From positions 186,001-250,000 of the forward strand of contig NZ_JAOTIF010000001.1 of NCBI RefSeq assembly GCF_025628885.1: a stretch of 64,000 nt of DNA. The letters run 5' to 3'. The notes below the pieces were generated by a model. It made no database searches, was not told the DNA's origin, and saw nothing but the letters and a program-made list of their open reading frames with translations. How positions within the stretch are numbered: the first letter of the stretch is position 1; each line of letters opens with the position of its first letter. This DNA is from Paraflavisolibacter caeni. GTDB lineage: Bacteria; Bacteroidota; Bacteroidia; Chitinophagales; Chitinophagaceae. The position numbers and the translations under genes are program-made. Shown piece after piece: positions 34,710-43,221 of this stretch.

Positions 34710-35753
34710 ATGAAGCGAGCTGTAGTTTTAATGAATCTGGGTTCACCGGATTCTACTGAAGTGAAAGATGTAAAAAGATATCTTGATGAATTTTTAATGG
34801 ACGAAAGGGTAATTGATAAACCTTGGTTGCTGCGGGCTTTATTGGTGAAAGGAATCATTATTCCTTCTCGCGCGCCAAAATCAGCCGAAGCCTATAAATC
34901 TATCTGGACTGATAAAGGATCTCCATTGATTGTGATCAGCAAAGATTTGAGAAACGCATTGGCTAAAGAAATTGAGGAACCAGTAGTGATTGCAATGCGT
35001 TATGGCAATCCTTCTCCTAAAGCTGCTTTCGATGAACTACTGGTAAAAAATCCCGACCTGGAAGAAGTGATCCTGGTACCTTTATATCCCCACTACGCAA
35101 TGAGCAGTTACGAAACGGCTGTCGAATATGCTAAAGAGCAGTATAAGAAGGGTGGCTATAAATTCAGGCTCACTACAATTAAACCTTATTACGATCATCC
35201 TGATTATATAAATGCACTTTGCGAAAGCATCCGGCCTTACCTGGATCAGCCTTTCGATCAAATATTATTTTCTTACCATGGTGTGCCGGAGCGGCATATA
35301 TATAAAGGAGATATTACCGGAAAGCATTGCCTCAAAGTAGAAAATTGTTGCGATACACCCTCGCCCGCACATGAATATTGTTACCGCCATCAGTGCTGGC
35401 AAACAACCAAAATAGTGACAGAGCGTCTGCAAATCCCTAAAGAGAAATGGGGCTTTTCATTCCAGTCACGCCTTGGCCGCGATCCCTGGCTGCAACCCTA
35501 TACAGCTGCACGCCTGGAAGCATTACCTAAAGAAGGTGTGAAAAGAGTATTAGTAGTATGCCCCGCCTTCGTGAGCGACTGCTTGGAAACTTTGGAAGAA
35601 ATAGCCGAAGAAGGCAAAGAAACCTTTTTACATGCCGGAGGTGAAAGCTTCGAAATGATCCCCTGCCTGAATGTCCACCCACTCTGGGTCAGCGCCCTGG
35701 CAAAGTGGATTAAAGAATACGCACAGGGAAACAAAGAGATGGTGTTGAAATAA
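34710..35753 (+). CDS. hemH: ferrochelatase with a Cys-rich segment
   Basis: Inserts Fe(II) into protoporphyrin IX. ATG 34710 (MKRAVVLMNLGSPDSTEVKD) gives 347 aa; a frame reaching 34626 adds residues foreign to the family. The catalytic His is in LFSYHGVPERHIY and FSFQSRLGRDPWLQPY and PAFVSDCLETLEEI are conserved. Between them the segment 207-229 holds five cysteines (KHCLKVENCC, EYCYRHQCW), which might bind a cluster as in some bacterial ferrochelatases. It is divergent from hemA and followed by hemJ, closing the pathway. Confidence 0.96.
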   Translation: MKRAVVLMNLGSPDSTEVKDVKRYLDEFLMDERVIDKPWLLRALLVKGIIIPSRAPKSAEAYKSIWTDKGSPLIVISKDLRNALAKEIEEPVVIAMRYGNPSPKAAFDELLVKNPDLEEVILVPLYPHYAMSSYETAVEYAKEQYKKGGYKFRLTTIKPYYDHPDYINALCESIRPYLDQPFDQILFSYHGVPERHIYKGDITGKHCLKVENCCDTPSPAHEYCYRHQCWQTTKIVTERLQIPKEKWGFSFQSRLGRDPWLQPYTAARLEALPKEGVKRVLVVCPAFVSDCLETLEEIAEEGKETFLHAGGESFEMIPCLNVHPLWVSALAKWIKEYAQGNKEMVLK

Positions 35754-35808
35754 AATAGAAAGAATTATTAAATATTACTAATTATTGATTTACTGATCAT
35801 TCACCACC

Positions 35809-36357
35809 ATGTATCTCTATATTAAAGCACTACACATTATTTTCGTCGTCACCTGGTTTGCCGGGATATTTTATATTGTTCGCCTGTTTATTTATAATAC
35901 CGAAGCGCAGGAAAAGAATGAACCAGAACGATCTATCCTTCAAAAACAGTTTTCCATTATGATCCAACGTTTGTGGTTGGGCATCACCTGGCCATCAGCC
36001 ATATTGACTCTCGTTTTTGGACCATGGGTGTGGATCATGTTAGGCTTTATCCCTGAATGGTTGTTGGTAAAACTGGCTTTTGTACTTGGCCTGTATATTT
36101 ACCACTTCACCCTCCATACCATTTACAAACAGCAAGCAAAAGGAATTTTCAAATACACTTCCCAACAACTCCGTATCTGGAATGAAGTTGCAACCATATT
36201 CCTCATCGCCATTGTCATGCTGGCAACTGTAAAACAAAGCATTAGCCTTGTGTGGGGGCTCGTAGGACTGGTTGGCTTCATTATAGTTTTAATGAGTGCA
36301 ATTAAGATCTATAAACAGATCAGAAATAAAGAAACTACTCATAGCCATGGCCAATAA
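35809..36357 (+). CDS. hemJ: HemJ-type protoporphyrinogen IX oxidase (membrane)
   Basis: Membrane oxidase of protoporphyrinogen IX to protoporphyrin IX, replacing HemG or HemY. The 182-aa protein has four or five helices and the HemJ start LYIKALHIIFVVTWFAGIFY followed by IVRLFIYNTEA, with the conserved His; later helices match the UPF0093 layout (KLAFVLGLYIYHFTLHTIYK; WNEVATIFLIAIVMLA). It follows hemH by 55 bp and is followed by a terminator. Confidence 0.88.
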   Translation: MYLYIKALHIIFVVTWFAGIFYIVRLFIYNTEAQEKNEPERSILQKQFSIMIQRLWLGITWPSAILTLVFGPWVWIMLGFIPEWLLVKLAFVLGLYIYHFTLHTIYKQQAKGIFKYTSQQLRIWNEVATIFLIAIVMLATVKQSISLVWGLVGLVGFIIVLMSAIKIYKQIRNKETTHSHGQ

Positions 36358-36394
36358 AAAGGGATGCCAAACAACTTGGCATCCCTTTTTATTG
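36352..36394. terminator. bidirectional terminator
   Basis: Arms 36352-36370 and 36376-36394 form a perfect 19-bp stem (core AAAAAGGGATGCCAA) with loop ACAAC. It ends hemJ and the convergent S9 peptidase gene; the hemJ stop codon lies in the left arm. Confidence 0.9.
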
Positions 36395-36417
36395 CAGCAA
36401 TAATGTAAGCATGCATA

Positions 36418-38367
36418 TTACATAGGCTTTTTCTCATTAGACTTCGCCTGGCCATTATTATAAGCGCCCTTATTATTGGCTCCCTTTAAGTACTTGTCCA
36501 AAAACGTCAATATCTGCCCATAGCCTTTGATCTCATTTTCTTTCTTTACAAATCCATGTCCTTCATCAGGAAATACAATATATTCAACCGGCACTTTGTT
36601 CTTCCGCACCTTCGCTACTATTTCATCGCTTTCAATTTGAAGTACCCGCGGATCATTGGCTCCTTGCAATACAAGCAATGGCTTTTTGATATTGGATGCA
36701 TGGAGTAATGGTGAATACTGTTTCAATCGGACTGTATCAGCCGTGTTGGGATCGCCTATTTCTTCATACAAAGCTTTTTTGAACGATTCCCAGTAAGGAG
36801 GTATTTCTTTTAAAGTACGTAGCCAGTTCGCTACACCAAAAAGGTCAACGCCAGTTACAAATTCGTCAGGGTGAAAAGTCAAAGCTGCCAGCGTCATATA
36901 ACCGCCATATGAGCCTCCCATGATACCGATCTTGTTGGCATCAATATAGGGTAGGGAGGCAAGATACTTTTTACCCCAAACTACATCTTTCAGGTCTTTA
37001 TCACCATGGTTTCGGTTATCCATTTTGAAGAATGTTTTTCCATAGCCGCTGCTGCCCCTGTTGTTAACATCCAACACCGCATAACCATGGTTTACAAGGA
37101 ATTGTATCAGGGAAAAGTATCCGATCCTGGCCTGGCCACCTGGACCACCATGCACCATAACAATAGCCGGAACTTTAGAACTGGAACTAGCCTGGTGTGG
37201 CTTGTAAAAAATGGCCGGTATTTCCAGTTCGTCAAATGATGTATAATGCACTACCTCCGCATTCACAAGGTCGTCAGGGTTGATTTCTGGGTTCAATGAA
37301 TTGGTAAGTCTCTTTAATTCCTTTGTGCCGAAATCATATACATATAAATTATTGGGAGACTTAGAATCGCCAATGGTGAGGCGCATTTTATTTTCACTTT
37401 GGGAAATATTCACAGACTTGATGTCGCCACCGGTTACTTTAGGAAATTCTACTTCTTTACCGGTCTTATGATCAAACAGGTAAAGTTTATTGCGGCCATC
37501 TTCATTAACACCAATTACACGGTATTTTTCATTAAAAGATGTGTACATGTACATAACATCCCACTTAGATTCAAAGACCTTTTCCCTTTGTCCTGAAGCA
37601 ATATCATACCGCACCACATATTGAAATTCATTATCTGCATCGGTAATATAATATAGCGATTGATTATCCATGGAAAACTGTGCGGGGGAGTTGTTGCTTT
37701 CTTTGTCGTCACTATTCAGTTTCGTCATTTGCTTTGTCTGCTGGTCGTAAAGAAATAAGTTGGAAAAAGTAGTGGTGACAGGCTGTACTAGTGCCAGGTA
37801 GCGTTCATTATCAGAAATGCCACTCACATCAAAGCCCTTTTCATTTTGATAAATAAGCGTTGGCGTCCAGGTAGCTACATCCATCTTATAGAAGTCAAAA
37901 AACTTGGGGTCTCTTTTGTTGGATAAGTAATAAAGCCATTTACGATCGCGGCTCCAACCTCCAAAAAAAGCTTTTTCTTTCTCACCGGGTGTGAGATCTT
38001 TGACTGTACCGTCGCTTTTGAGTAGATAAAGATGGTCGTTTTCATTGCCCCCTTTATCTGCACTATAAATAATATCATTCGTGCCCGGTACATAGTCATT
38101 TACAAAAACAGATTCCTTGGTTGATTTCGTTAATACCTTTTTCTCGCCCGTGGCAATATTGATTTCATATGCATTGTAAATACCGCTTTCATTGCTGTTT
38201 ACAAGTAGCTTTTGGTCATCAGTCGAAAAAGCTCCGCCACCATAATTTGTATTCTTATAAAACTGTTCAATGGTATATTGCTTTACCGGGCGGGATTTGG
38301 CAGTTTTGGTCTGTGTAAATCCCGGTAAGCATAACAATAAGACAGCGATCGCAAGTAATGGTTTCAT
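36418..38367 (-). CDS. S9 family peptidase (prolyl oligopeptidase-like)
   Basis: Exported serine peptidase of 649 aa with a signal peptide (MKPLLAIAVLLLCLPGFTQT). The first 380 or so residues form a WD40/TolB-like beta-propeller of repeated blade motifs; the C-terminal alpha/beta hydrolase domain has HGGPGGQARIGYF, the nucleophile in MGGSYGGYMTLAAL, the acid in LQGANDPRVLQIES and the base in FPDEGHGFVKKEN. It probably trims proline-containing or other short peptides in the periplasm. It stands alone. Confidence 0.93.
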   Translation of the reverse strand: MKPLLAIAVLLLCLPGFTQTKTAKSRPVKQYTIEQFYKNTNYGGGAFSTDDQKLLVNSNESGIYNAYEINIATGEKKVLTKSTKESVFVNDYVPGTNDIIYSADKGGNENDHLYLLKSDGTVKDLTPGEKEKAFFGGWSRDRKWLYYLSNKRDPKFFDFYKMDVATWTPTLIYQNEKGFDVSGISDNERYLALVQPVTTTFSNLFLYDQQTKQMTKLNSDDKESNNSPAQFSMDNQSLYYITDADNEFQYVVRYDIASGQREKVFESKWDVMYMYTSFNEKYRVIGVNEDGRNKLYLFDHKTGKEVEFPKVTGGDIKSVNISQSENKMRLTIGDSKSPNNLYVYDFGTKELKRLTNSLNPEINPDDLVNAEVVHYTSFDELEIPAIFYKPHQASSSSKVPAIVMVHGGPGGQARIGYFSLIQFLVNHGYAVLDVNNRGSSGYGKTFFKMDNRNHGDKDLKDVVWGKKYLASLPYIDANKIGIMGGSYGGYMTLAALTFHPDEFVTGVDLFGVANWLRTLKEIPPYWESFKKALYEEIGDPNTADTVRLKQYSPLLHASNIKKPLLVLQGANDPRVLQIESDEIVAKVRKNKVPVEYIVFPDEGHGFVKKENEIKGYGQILTFLDKYLKGANNKGAYNNGQAKSNEKKPM

Positions 38368-38762
38368 ATCATTAAAGTTTATATAAGGGAAAAGTGTGAA
38401 GATTCAGGGAAGCACCAGCAACATTAAAGAGAGGGATTGGTTTGAAAACCTCCTCATTGTAAGCTGGTAGTGTAGTTTTTAACTAGGAAAAGGATGGCTT
38501 CGGCATTTTCAATTGGTAATTGAATTGTACAAACAAGTTAAAGAATTAAAATAAAAAAATGTAACCGTTCATCCTAATGTTAGAATCTAAATGAGTATTT
38601 AGGAGAATTAAAGGATTAAGGTATTCTCAGCCTTATTCGGACTAGGGGGCAGTTGGGGTTTGGTAGAATCTTTTATTGTCTTTCTAAAAAAACTTTTGGT
38701 TTTTCCGGTTCTCTTTATATATTAGCGGTGTACTATTGTAGTAATACACCAAAACACTAAAT
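38368..38762. other. divergent intergenic region, S9 peptidase / ABC operon
   Basis: About 395 bp without a gene. It holds a 13-bp fragment (38639-38651, GGACTAGGGGGCA) identical to part of the GC-rich dispersed repeat at 57012-57024, a possible -33 TTTG at about 38697, and the palindromic operator 38727-38750 before the ABC operon. Confidence 0.5.
38727..38750. promoter_or_regulatory. putative GntR (YtrA-type) operator
   Basis: GGTGTACTATT and GTAGTAATACACC form an inverted repeat: GGTGTA and TACACC separated by 12 bp, with further inner pairs. The layout resembles the AGTGTA-spacer-TACACT operator of YtrA regulators. It ends 12 bp before the ABC ATPase start and lies after a possible promoter, a position fit for repression by the GntR protein of the same operon. 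Confidence 0.6.
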
Positions 38763-39623
38763 ATGATTCGACTACATGATCTTCACTTTAGCTACAAAAA
38801 GAAGCAAGTATTTAATGGACTTTACCTCGATTTTTCGCCCGGTCACATTTATGGCTTGCTGGGGAAAAATGGGGCTGGCAAGTCTACCCTCCTGCGCATC
38901 ATTGCAGGATTATTGTATCCGCAAAATGGCAAGATAACGGTTGATACAAACATACCTGTACAGAGACTGCCCAGCTTCCTGCAGGATGTTTTCCTATTGC
39001 CGGAAGAATTTCACCTGCCCGATATGCCGATCCGTAAATTTTTAAAGCATCATGCGCCGTTTTATTCCCGGTTCAGCCATGAGCAGTTCGAGAAGTATTG
39101 CGCAGATTTCGACGTTCCGCAGGGGAGTACTTTACAGGGTATGAGCTATGGACAAAAAAAGAAGGTGATGATTGCTTTCGCTCTTGCTACCAATGCCCGT
39201 TATGTATTGATGGACGAGCCATCAAATGGCCTGGATATTATGAGCAAAAGCCGTTTCCGCAAAGTGCTGGCAGAGGCCTTGGACGAAGAACGTTGCATGA
39301 TTATCTCCACTCACCAGGTAAAGGATCTGGAAAACCTTATTGACCGCATTACGATTATTGATGAGGGGAAAATATTGTTTGACAAGGACATAGAGGAAAT
39401 TTCCAAAAAACTGTCCTTCCATGTTTCATTTGATGAAAGCGAAACAAGGGAAGCTTTTTATGTAGAGCCTTCTCTTCGTGGAAATGCCATGGTCAGCCGC
39501 AATGAAAGCGGGGAAGAAAGCAAGCTCGACCTCGAACTCCTTTACAAGGCCATTATGGTCAACGGCGACATGATCAAAGATGTTTTTAATCCTTTAAACC
39601 AACTTCATGAATCAGGTATTTAA
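38763..39623 (+). CDS. ABC transporter ATP-binding protein
   Basis: ABC ATPase of 286 aa with Walker A LLGKNGAGKST, signature GMSYGQKKKVMIAFAL, Walker B YVLMDEPSNGLD and the switch His in IISTHQVKDLENL. The last 80 residues form an accessory domain. It powers the membrane protein encoded next, whose start lies 17 bp before this gene's stop. YtrA-type operons of this shape often respond to envelope stress or peptide antibiotics; the role here is unproven. Confidence 0.9.
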   Translation: MIRLHDLHFSYKKKQVFNGLYLDFSPGHIYGLLGKNGAGKSTLLRIIAGLLYPQNGKITVDTNIPVQRLPSFLQDVFLLPEEFHLPDMPIRKFLKHHAPFYSRFSHEQFEKYCADFDVPQGSTLQGMSYGQKKKVMIAFALATNARYVLMDEPSNGLDIMSKSRFRKVLAEALDEERCMIISTHQVKDLENLIDRITIIDEGKILFDKDIEEISKKLSFHVSFDESETREAFYVEPSLRGNAMVSRNESGEESKLDLELLYKAIMVNGDMIKDVFNPLNQLHESGI

Positions 39624-40461
39624 TTTTCAGCGCTTCGCTTTATTGGTTAGTAAACACTGGGTTGACAATAAAAAACGGTATTCATTATCCATCATTGCCT
39701 TTATCGGGCTGCTATTTTTATGGTTTGTGTATCAAATGCTGTTTGAAGAGAAGAGGTATCATAATTTCGGGGCCGACTTTCAGGTACGGACCTATTTCAT
39801 CAGCCTGCTTTTGGCGGGTTCTATTTATGCCAGTCAGTTCTTCAGCGAATTGGGGTCTAGGTCTAGAGGTATCAATTACCTCTTGATGCCTGCATCGGTA
39901 TTGGAAAAGTTGTTGTGCGGCCTCTTGTTCGGAATTGTTCTCTATTTTGTTGTGTTCACCCTGTCCTTTTATTTTGTGAATACGACCATGAACTTTCTTG
40001 CCAATATATTCAATGCCAATAATTTTGAATCATTAGGCTTAAATTATACCCCATCAAAAGTAATTAATGTTTTTGTGCGGGATCATGATCCTCTCAATGA
40101 AGCATCTTTGTTCATACGAGCCTTCCTGGTCATACAATCGGCTTTCCTGTTGGGTACAGTTTATTTTAGGAGATACAGCTTTCTTAAAACAGCCATTGCT
40201 TTGGTCCTTATATATTTTTTCTTTCTTTCAGGGGGAGCGTATTTCAGTGAGCACATCCTAAGTGGCCGTTTTTCAGTTGATATGCAGGTATATCATCTTT
40301 ACACAGGTGGCATAGATGAGATACCACTGCCTCCAGGTGGCGCAAATGAGGTACGACTACCTGTATGGCATTCAACAATGTATCTATCTTTTTTCAGATA
40401 TACTGTGCCTCCCATTTTATGGTGCGCCACTTATTTCAGTCTTAAAGAAAAAGAAATTTAA
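39607..40461 (+). CDS. ABC transporter permease-like membrane protein
   Basis: A 284-aa protein with about six hydrophobic helices (IIAFIGLLFLWFVYQMLF; GLLFGIVLYFVVFTLSFYFV; LVIQSAFLLGTVYF; TAIALVLIYFFFLSGGAYF). No clear sequence family, but size, topology and a 17-bp overlap with the ATPase gene mark it as the membrane subunit. The element ASQFFSELGSRSRGINYLLM resembles the coupling region of ABC-2 type permeases. Confidence 0.75.
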   Translation: MNQVFNFQRFALLVSKHWVDNKKRYSLSIIAFIGLLFLWFVYQMLFEEKRYHNFGADFQVRTYFISLLLAGSIYASQFFSELGSRSRGINYLLMPASVLEKLLCGLLFGIVLYFVVFTLSFYFVNTTMNFLANIFNANNFESLGLNYTPSKVINVFVRDHDPLNEASLFIRAFLVIQSAFLLGTVYFRRYSFLKTAIALVLIYFFFLSGGAYFSEHILSGRFSVDMQVYHLYTGGIDEIPLPPGGANEVRLPVWHSTMYLSFFRYTVPPILWCATYFSLKEKEI

Positions 40462-40489
40462 GTCTTTCCCTTCATTTAAAATCACAATT

Positions 40490-40861
40490 ATGCAATTCAG
40501 GGAATCTGGTTCTATATACTTACAAATTGCAGATTATGTCTGTGAGAAGATCCTGTTGCAGCAATGGATGGTGGAAGAACGCATTCCTTCTGTGCGTGAG
40601 TTGGCCATGCAACTGGAGGTCAATCCCAATACAGTAATGCGCACTTACGATTTTTTGCAACAGCAGGAAATTATTTACAACCAACGGGGGATCGGTCTTT
40701 TTGTTTCATCCAACGCGGTACAGCAAGCGCTTCAATACCGTAAAAAAGAATTCATGCAAAAAGAACTGCCGCTATTGTTCAGAAACCTCTACTTGCTGAA
40801 CATGAATATAGAAGAATTAAAACAGGAATATGAGAACTATGTGTTACAAAACTTCTCATGA
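40490..40861 (+). CDS. GntR family transcriptional regulator (YtrA subfamily)
   Basis: A 123-aa protein made of a GntR winged helix plus a short C-terminal helical tail, the YtrA layout. The DNA-binding part reads YLQIADYVCEKILLQQWM, then IPSVRELAMQLEVNPNTVMR and YNQRGIGLFV. ATG 40490 is chosen; an open frame reaching 40316 lies within the permease gene. It is likely the repressor of its own operon through the palindrome at 38727-38750. Confidence 0.9.
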   Translation: MQFRESGSIYLQIADYVCEKILLQQWMVEERIPSVRELAMQLEVNPNTVMRTYDFLQQQEIIYNQRGIGLFVSSNAVQQALQYRKKEFMQKELPLLFRNLYLLNMNIEELKQEYENYVLQNFS

Positions 40862-40896
40862 ATTATTAATCTCATTAAATCTAAAAAGTTTTCCTA

Positions 40897-41580
40897 ATGA
40901 AAACAAGTAATAAGATTCTGCTTGGAGCTTTTATAACTGCCTTGCTCCTTTGGGGTGGCCTGTACGCTGCCGTATACATCAAATACAAAACCGGAGATTT
41001 TAATTTAGAATATTCAAAAGAATGGGATAAAAGGGTATTTCAACTTCATAATGTTGATTACGTGTTTTTGGAGAATGTCGTCCATATTTCCCTTTATAGC
41101 TCAGACTCGGCAAGTTTACAACTCGCAAAAAGAAAAGACGAAAATTTTAAAGTCAAATTTGTACAGAGAGGAGATAGTTTATTTATTTCTGCCCCTGCAC
41201 ATAGTAACGAGTTCGAGGGAATAGTTCAATTGCATATAAACCCAAATGCCAGGGTAAGGGCTACGAATTCAGGCCTGTCCCTTAACTACGATAATGACAG
41301 TACTTTTATTCCATCGTTTTTCCTGGAGTTAGACAGTTCCAGTGTTTATGCCCGTCCCCATTCTGCCCAGGGAAAGGTCTACTATAATCGTTTACAAATC
41401 ACAGCCAGAAATAATTCAGAGATCTCGTTGAGTGAAGTTGAAGCCTCTGGGGCTGAAATTTCGCTGGAGAACTCCCGGCTGAATCTGCATAATTGTACGA
41501 TTGGCCATTTGGATTTGAAGAATGACCGGTCTTCACAGGTGTCCTTTTCAGGCAGCAGTATCTCCAGGCAACAGAAATGA
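40897..41580 (+). CDS. hypothetical membrane-anchored protein, 227 aa
   Basis: One N-terminal membrane helix (ILLGAFITALLLWGGLYAAV), then an extracytoplasmic region rich in beta-strand and Ser/Asn/Asp, with repeated short strands (ITARNNSEISLSEVEASGAE, then ISLENSRLNLHNCTIG), suggesting a right-handed beta-helix like the GIN/DUF2807 type. It follows the GntR gene by 35 bp and is likely the fourth gene of the operon. Function unknown. Confidence 0.7.
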   Translation: MKTSNKILLGAFITALLLWGGLYAAVYIKYKTGDFNLEYSKEWDKRVFQLHNVDYVFLENVVHISLYSSDSASLQLAKRKDENFKVKFVQRGDSLFISAPAHSNEFEGIVQLHINPNARVRATNSGLSLNYDNDSTFIPSFFLELDSSSVYARPHSAQGKVYYNRLQITARNNSEISLSEVEASGAEISLENSRLNLHNCTIGHLDLKNDRSSQVSFSGSSISRQQK

Positions 41581-41661
41581 TGTGGTTTATATTTAATTGT
41601 ATCTCTAATCAACTATAACCTATACTGGCATAAAAATTTATCCTTGTTTTCAAAAAATACT

Positions 41662-41850
41662 ATGGAAAATAATAAAGACCGTCTGAAGGAACAAGATGCA
41701 CCTCTGAAAAATACAGATCGCGCATTCGTAAAAGTAAATCGCGATGGCACTCCGGGATTGCCTCAAACTGCAGAAAATAATGATGATCGCAAGCAGAAAG
41801 AAGCTGACTTGGAACAACAGCGAAAAGAGGCATTAACCGAGAGAGATTAA
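41662..41850 (+). CDS. small charged hypothetical protein, 62 aa
   Basis: Starts at ATG 41662 (MENNKDRLKEQDAPLKNTDR). Strongly hydrophilic, no Cys or Trp, many Lys, Asp, Glu and Asn, so probably disordered. No family recognised. Codon use and the clean start favour a real gene. A TTG at 41644 is an alternative start. Confidence 0.5.
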   Translation: MENNKDRLKEQDAPLKNTDRAFVKVNRDGTPGLPQTAENNDDRKQKEADLEQQRKEALTERD

Positions 41851-42302
41851 GGTTCGGTTAAACATAAAATGATCCTCTGGTTGTTGCTTCATCATCTCAT
41901 TTTAAATAATAAAAAGGTGTTTTTCATAGGCTTCTTCCTAAATCAACACTTGACACACTTCATTATTGGGTCTTGAATTTTTTAGGGCAGAATCAGTGAA
42001 ACGGGCCTTTATCTGGCTTGTCCAAACTGGCTTATTTGAATCAACTGTGCAAATAAGAATTACTAGATCGCTTTTTTTATTGATCTCAATTAATTCATTG
42101 CCAAATTAATCAATGTTTATAGCAATGTCAATATGAGCCTACATCTCAATGCACTATCATTGATTGTAACAACAAGACATTGTTTTCAAAGCGCTTAACC
42201 TTACTCCATTTGGTAAAATCTTACCAACATAATGTAATATATACCTGAGGATCAAGCTGATTGACTGCCTTGAAGTACTTTAGGTTTCAAATCTTGCTTT
42301 AT
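41851..42302. other. intergenic region upstream of the DUF3826 gene
   Basis: About 450 bp. Holds TTGGTAA (42210-42216) and TTACCAA (42221-42227), a perfect 7-bp inverted repeat around AATC that could be a regulator site 76 bp before the start. Also AAGCGCTT at 42189-42196, an 8-bp palindrome. A 35-codon frame at 41869-41976 has no support. Confidence 0.4.
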
Positions 42303-43031
42303 ATGAGAAAATATGCAAAGAAGCCCGGCTTGATCTGTACAGTTTTATTGTTGGCAACTACGATGTCCTTTTCTGCCCATGCACAAACACAGGCCGCGGC
42401 CATCTCTACAATGAGTGCTGAAGCCAAAGCAAAGTCAGATGTGGATCAGGAAAAGAAAGCTGCAGAGTGGGTGTCTTCCCTCAACCTGAACGATGTTTCA
42501 AAAGAAGACCGCCTGAAGACACTGATTGCGACTCATTTAAAAACCATCCGCGACTGGCACAACGAACATCTTATTACAACTGTTCCCGCTGGTATTAATC
42601 CAGTGACAGGTAAACGTCTGAGCGAATTGGATAGGCAGATCATCGCAAATTCAGCCATGCCTCAATCTGTTCACCAGGACCTGATGGCTGGTCTGCGCAA
42701 AGACCTCTCCGAAGAGCAGGTAGAAGTTATTCTTGATAAATACACCGTCGGCAAAGTGGCTTTCACATTGAAGGGCTATCAGGCTATTGTGCCAAACATG
42801 ACGCCTGAAGAAGAGGCTTTTGTTTTGACTAACCTGAAACTGGCTCGCGAACAAGCAATTGACTTCAAAAACATGAATCAGATTTCAGCCATCTTTGAAA
42901 TCTATAAAACCCAGTGCGAGCAGTATTTCAACACACACGGCCGTAATTGGAGAGAAATGTATAAAGCTTATACAGATGCTGTAAAAGCCAAAAAGGCCGC
43001 CGAAAAAGCTGCCGCTAAACCGGCTCAATAG
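42303..43031 (+). CDS. DUF3826 domain-containing exported protein
   Basis: ATG 42303 (MRKYAKKPGLICTVLLLATT) gives 242 aa with a signal peptide ending at SAHAQ. The body matches DUF3826: KAAEWVSSLNLNDVSKEDRL, THLKTIRDWHNEH, GINPVTGKRLSELDRQIIA, DKYTVGKVAFTLKGYQAIVP, AIFEIYKTQCEQYFNTHGRN. The tail is Lys/Ala-rich. Function unknown; such genes are often near polysaccharide-utilisation genes, but here it stands alone and is followed by its own terminator. Confidence 0.88.
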   Translation: MRKYAKKPGLICTVLLLATTMSFSAHAQTQAAAISTMSAEAKAKSDVDQEKKAAEWVSSLNLNDVSKEDRLKTLIATHLKTIRDWHNEHLITTVPAGINPVTGKRLSELDRQIIANSAMPQSVHQDLMAGLRKDLSEEQVEVILDKYTVGKVAFTLKGYQAIVPNMTPEEEAFVLTNLKLAREQAIDFKNMNQISAIFEIYKTQCEQYFNTHGRNWREMYKAYTDAVKAKKAAEKAAAKPAQ

Positions 43032-43066
43032 CACATCTAATAATTATTGTATAAAAGTTTACGAAC

Positions 43067-43098
43067 AGGCTGCTCTTATATTACAAAGCAGCCTTTTT
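43067..43098 (+). terminator. Rho-independent terminator of the DUF3826 gene
   Basis: Stem AGGCTGCT (43067-43074) / AGCAGCCT (43087-43094) with a 12-base loop, followed by T residues. Confidence 0.85.
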
Positions 43099-43140
43099 GT
43101 TAATCCCTAAAACTCCTTCACAACCCCAAACCTCAAAATC

Positions 43141-43196
43141 CCGAAATCCGAAATCCCACCTCCGAAATCCCCTCTATCATCTACCCTCTATCATCT
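43141..43196. repeat. short direct repeats, pyrimidine-rich
   Basis: CCGAAATCC occurs three times (43141, 43148, 43162), and CCCTCTATCATCT twice (43170-43182 and 43184-43196). ATTCGTCATTC, the dispersed word found after copA and ald, follows at 43207-43217. The patch lies between the terminator and the 11-bp array. Confidence 0.6.
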
Positions 43197-43221
43197 TTTC
43201 TACCCCATTCGTCATTCCAAG

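Noticed and set aside
40316-40489. N-terminal extension of the GntR protein
   Set aside because: The extra 58 codons lie within the permease gene in another frame and do not resemble GntR; ATG 40490 matches the family start.
41869-41976. 35-codon plus-strand frame
   Set aside because: No promoter, ribosome-binding or compositional support; hydrophobic and His-rich in a random-looking way.
42189-42196. AAGCGCTT as a LacI-type operator
   Set aside because: An 8-bp palindrome occurs often by chance and no LacI-type regulator is nearby.
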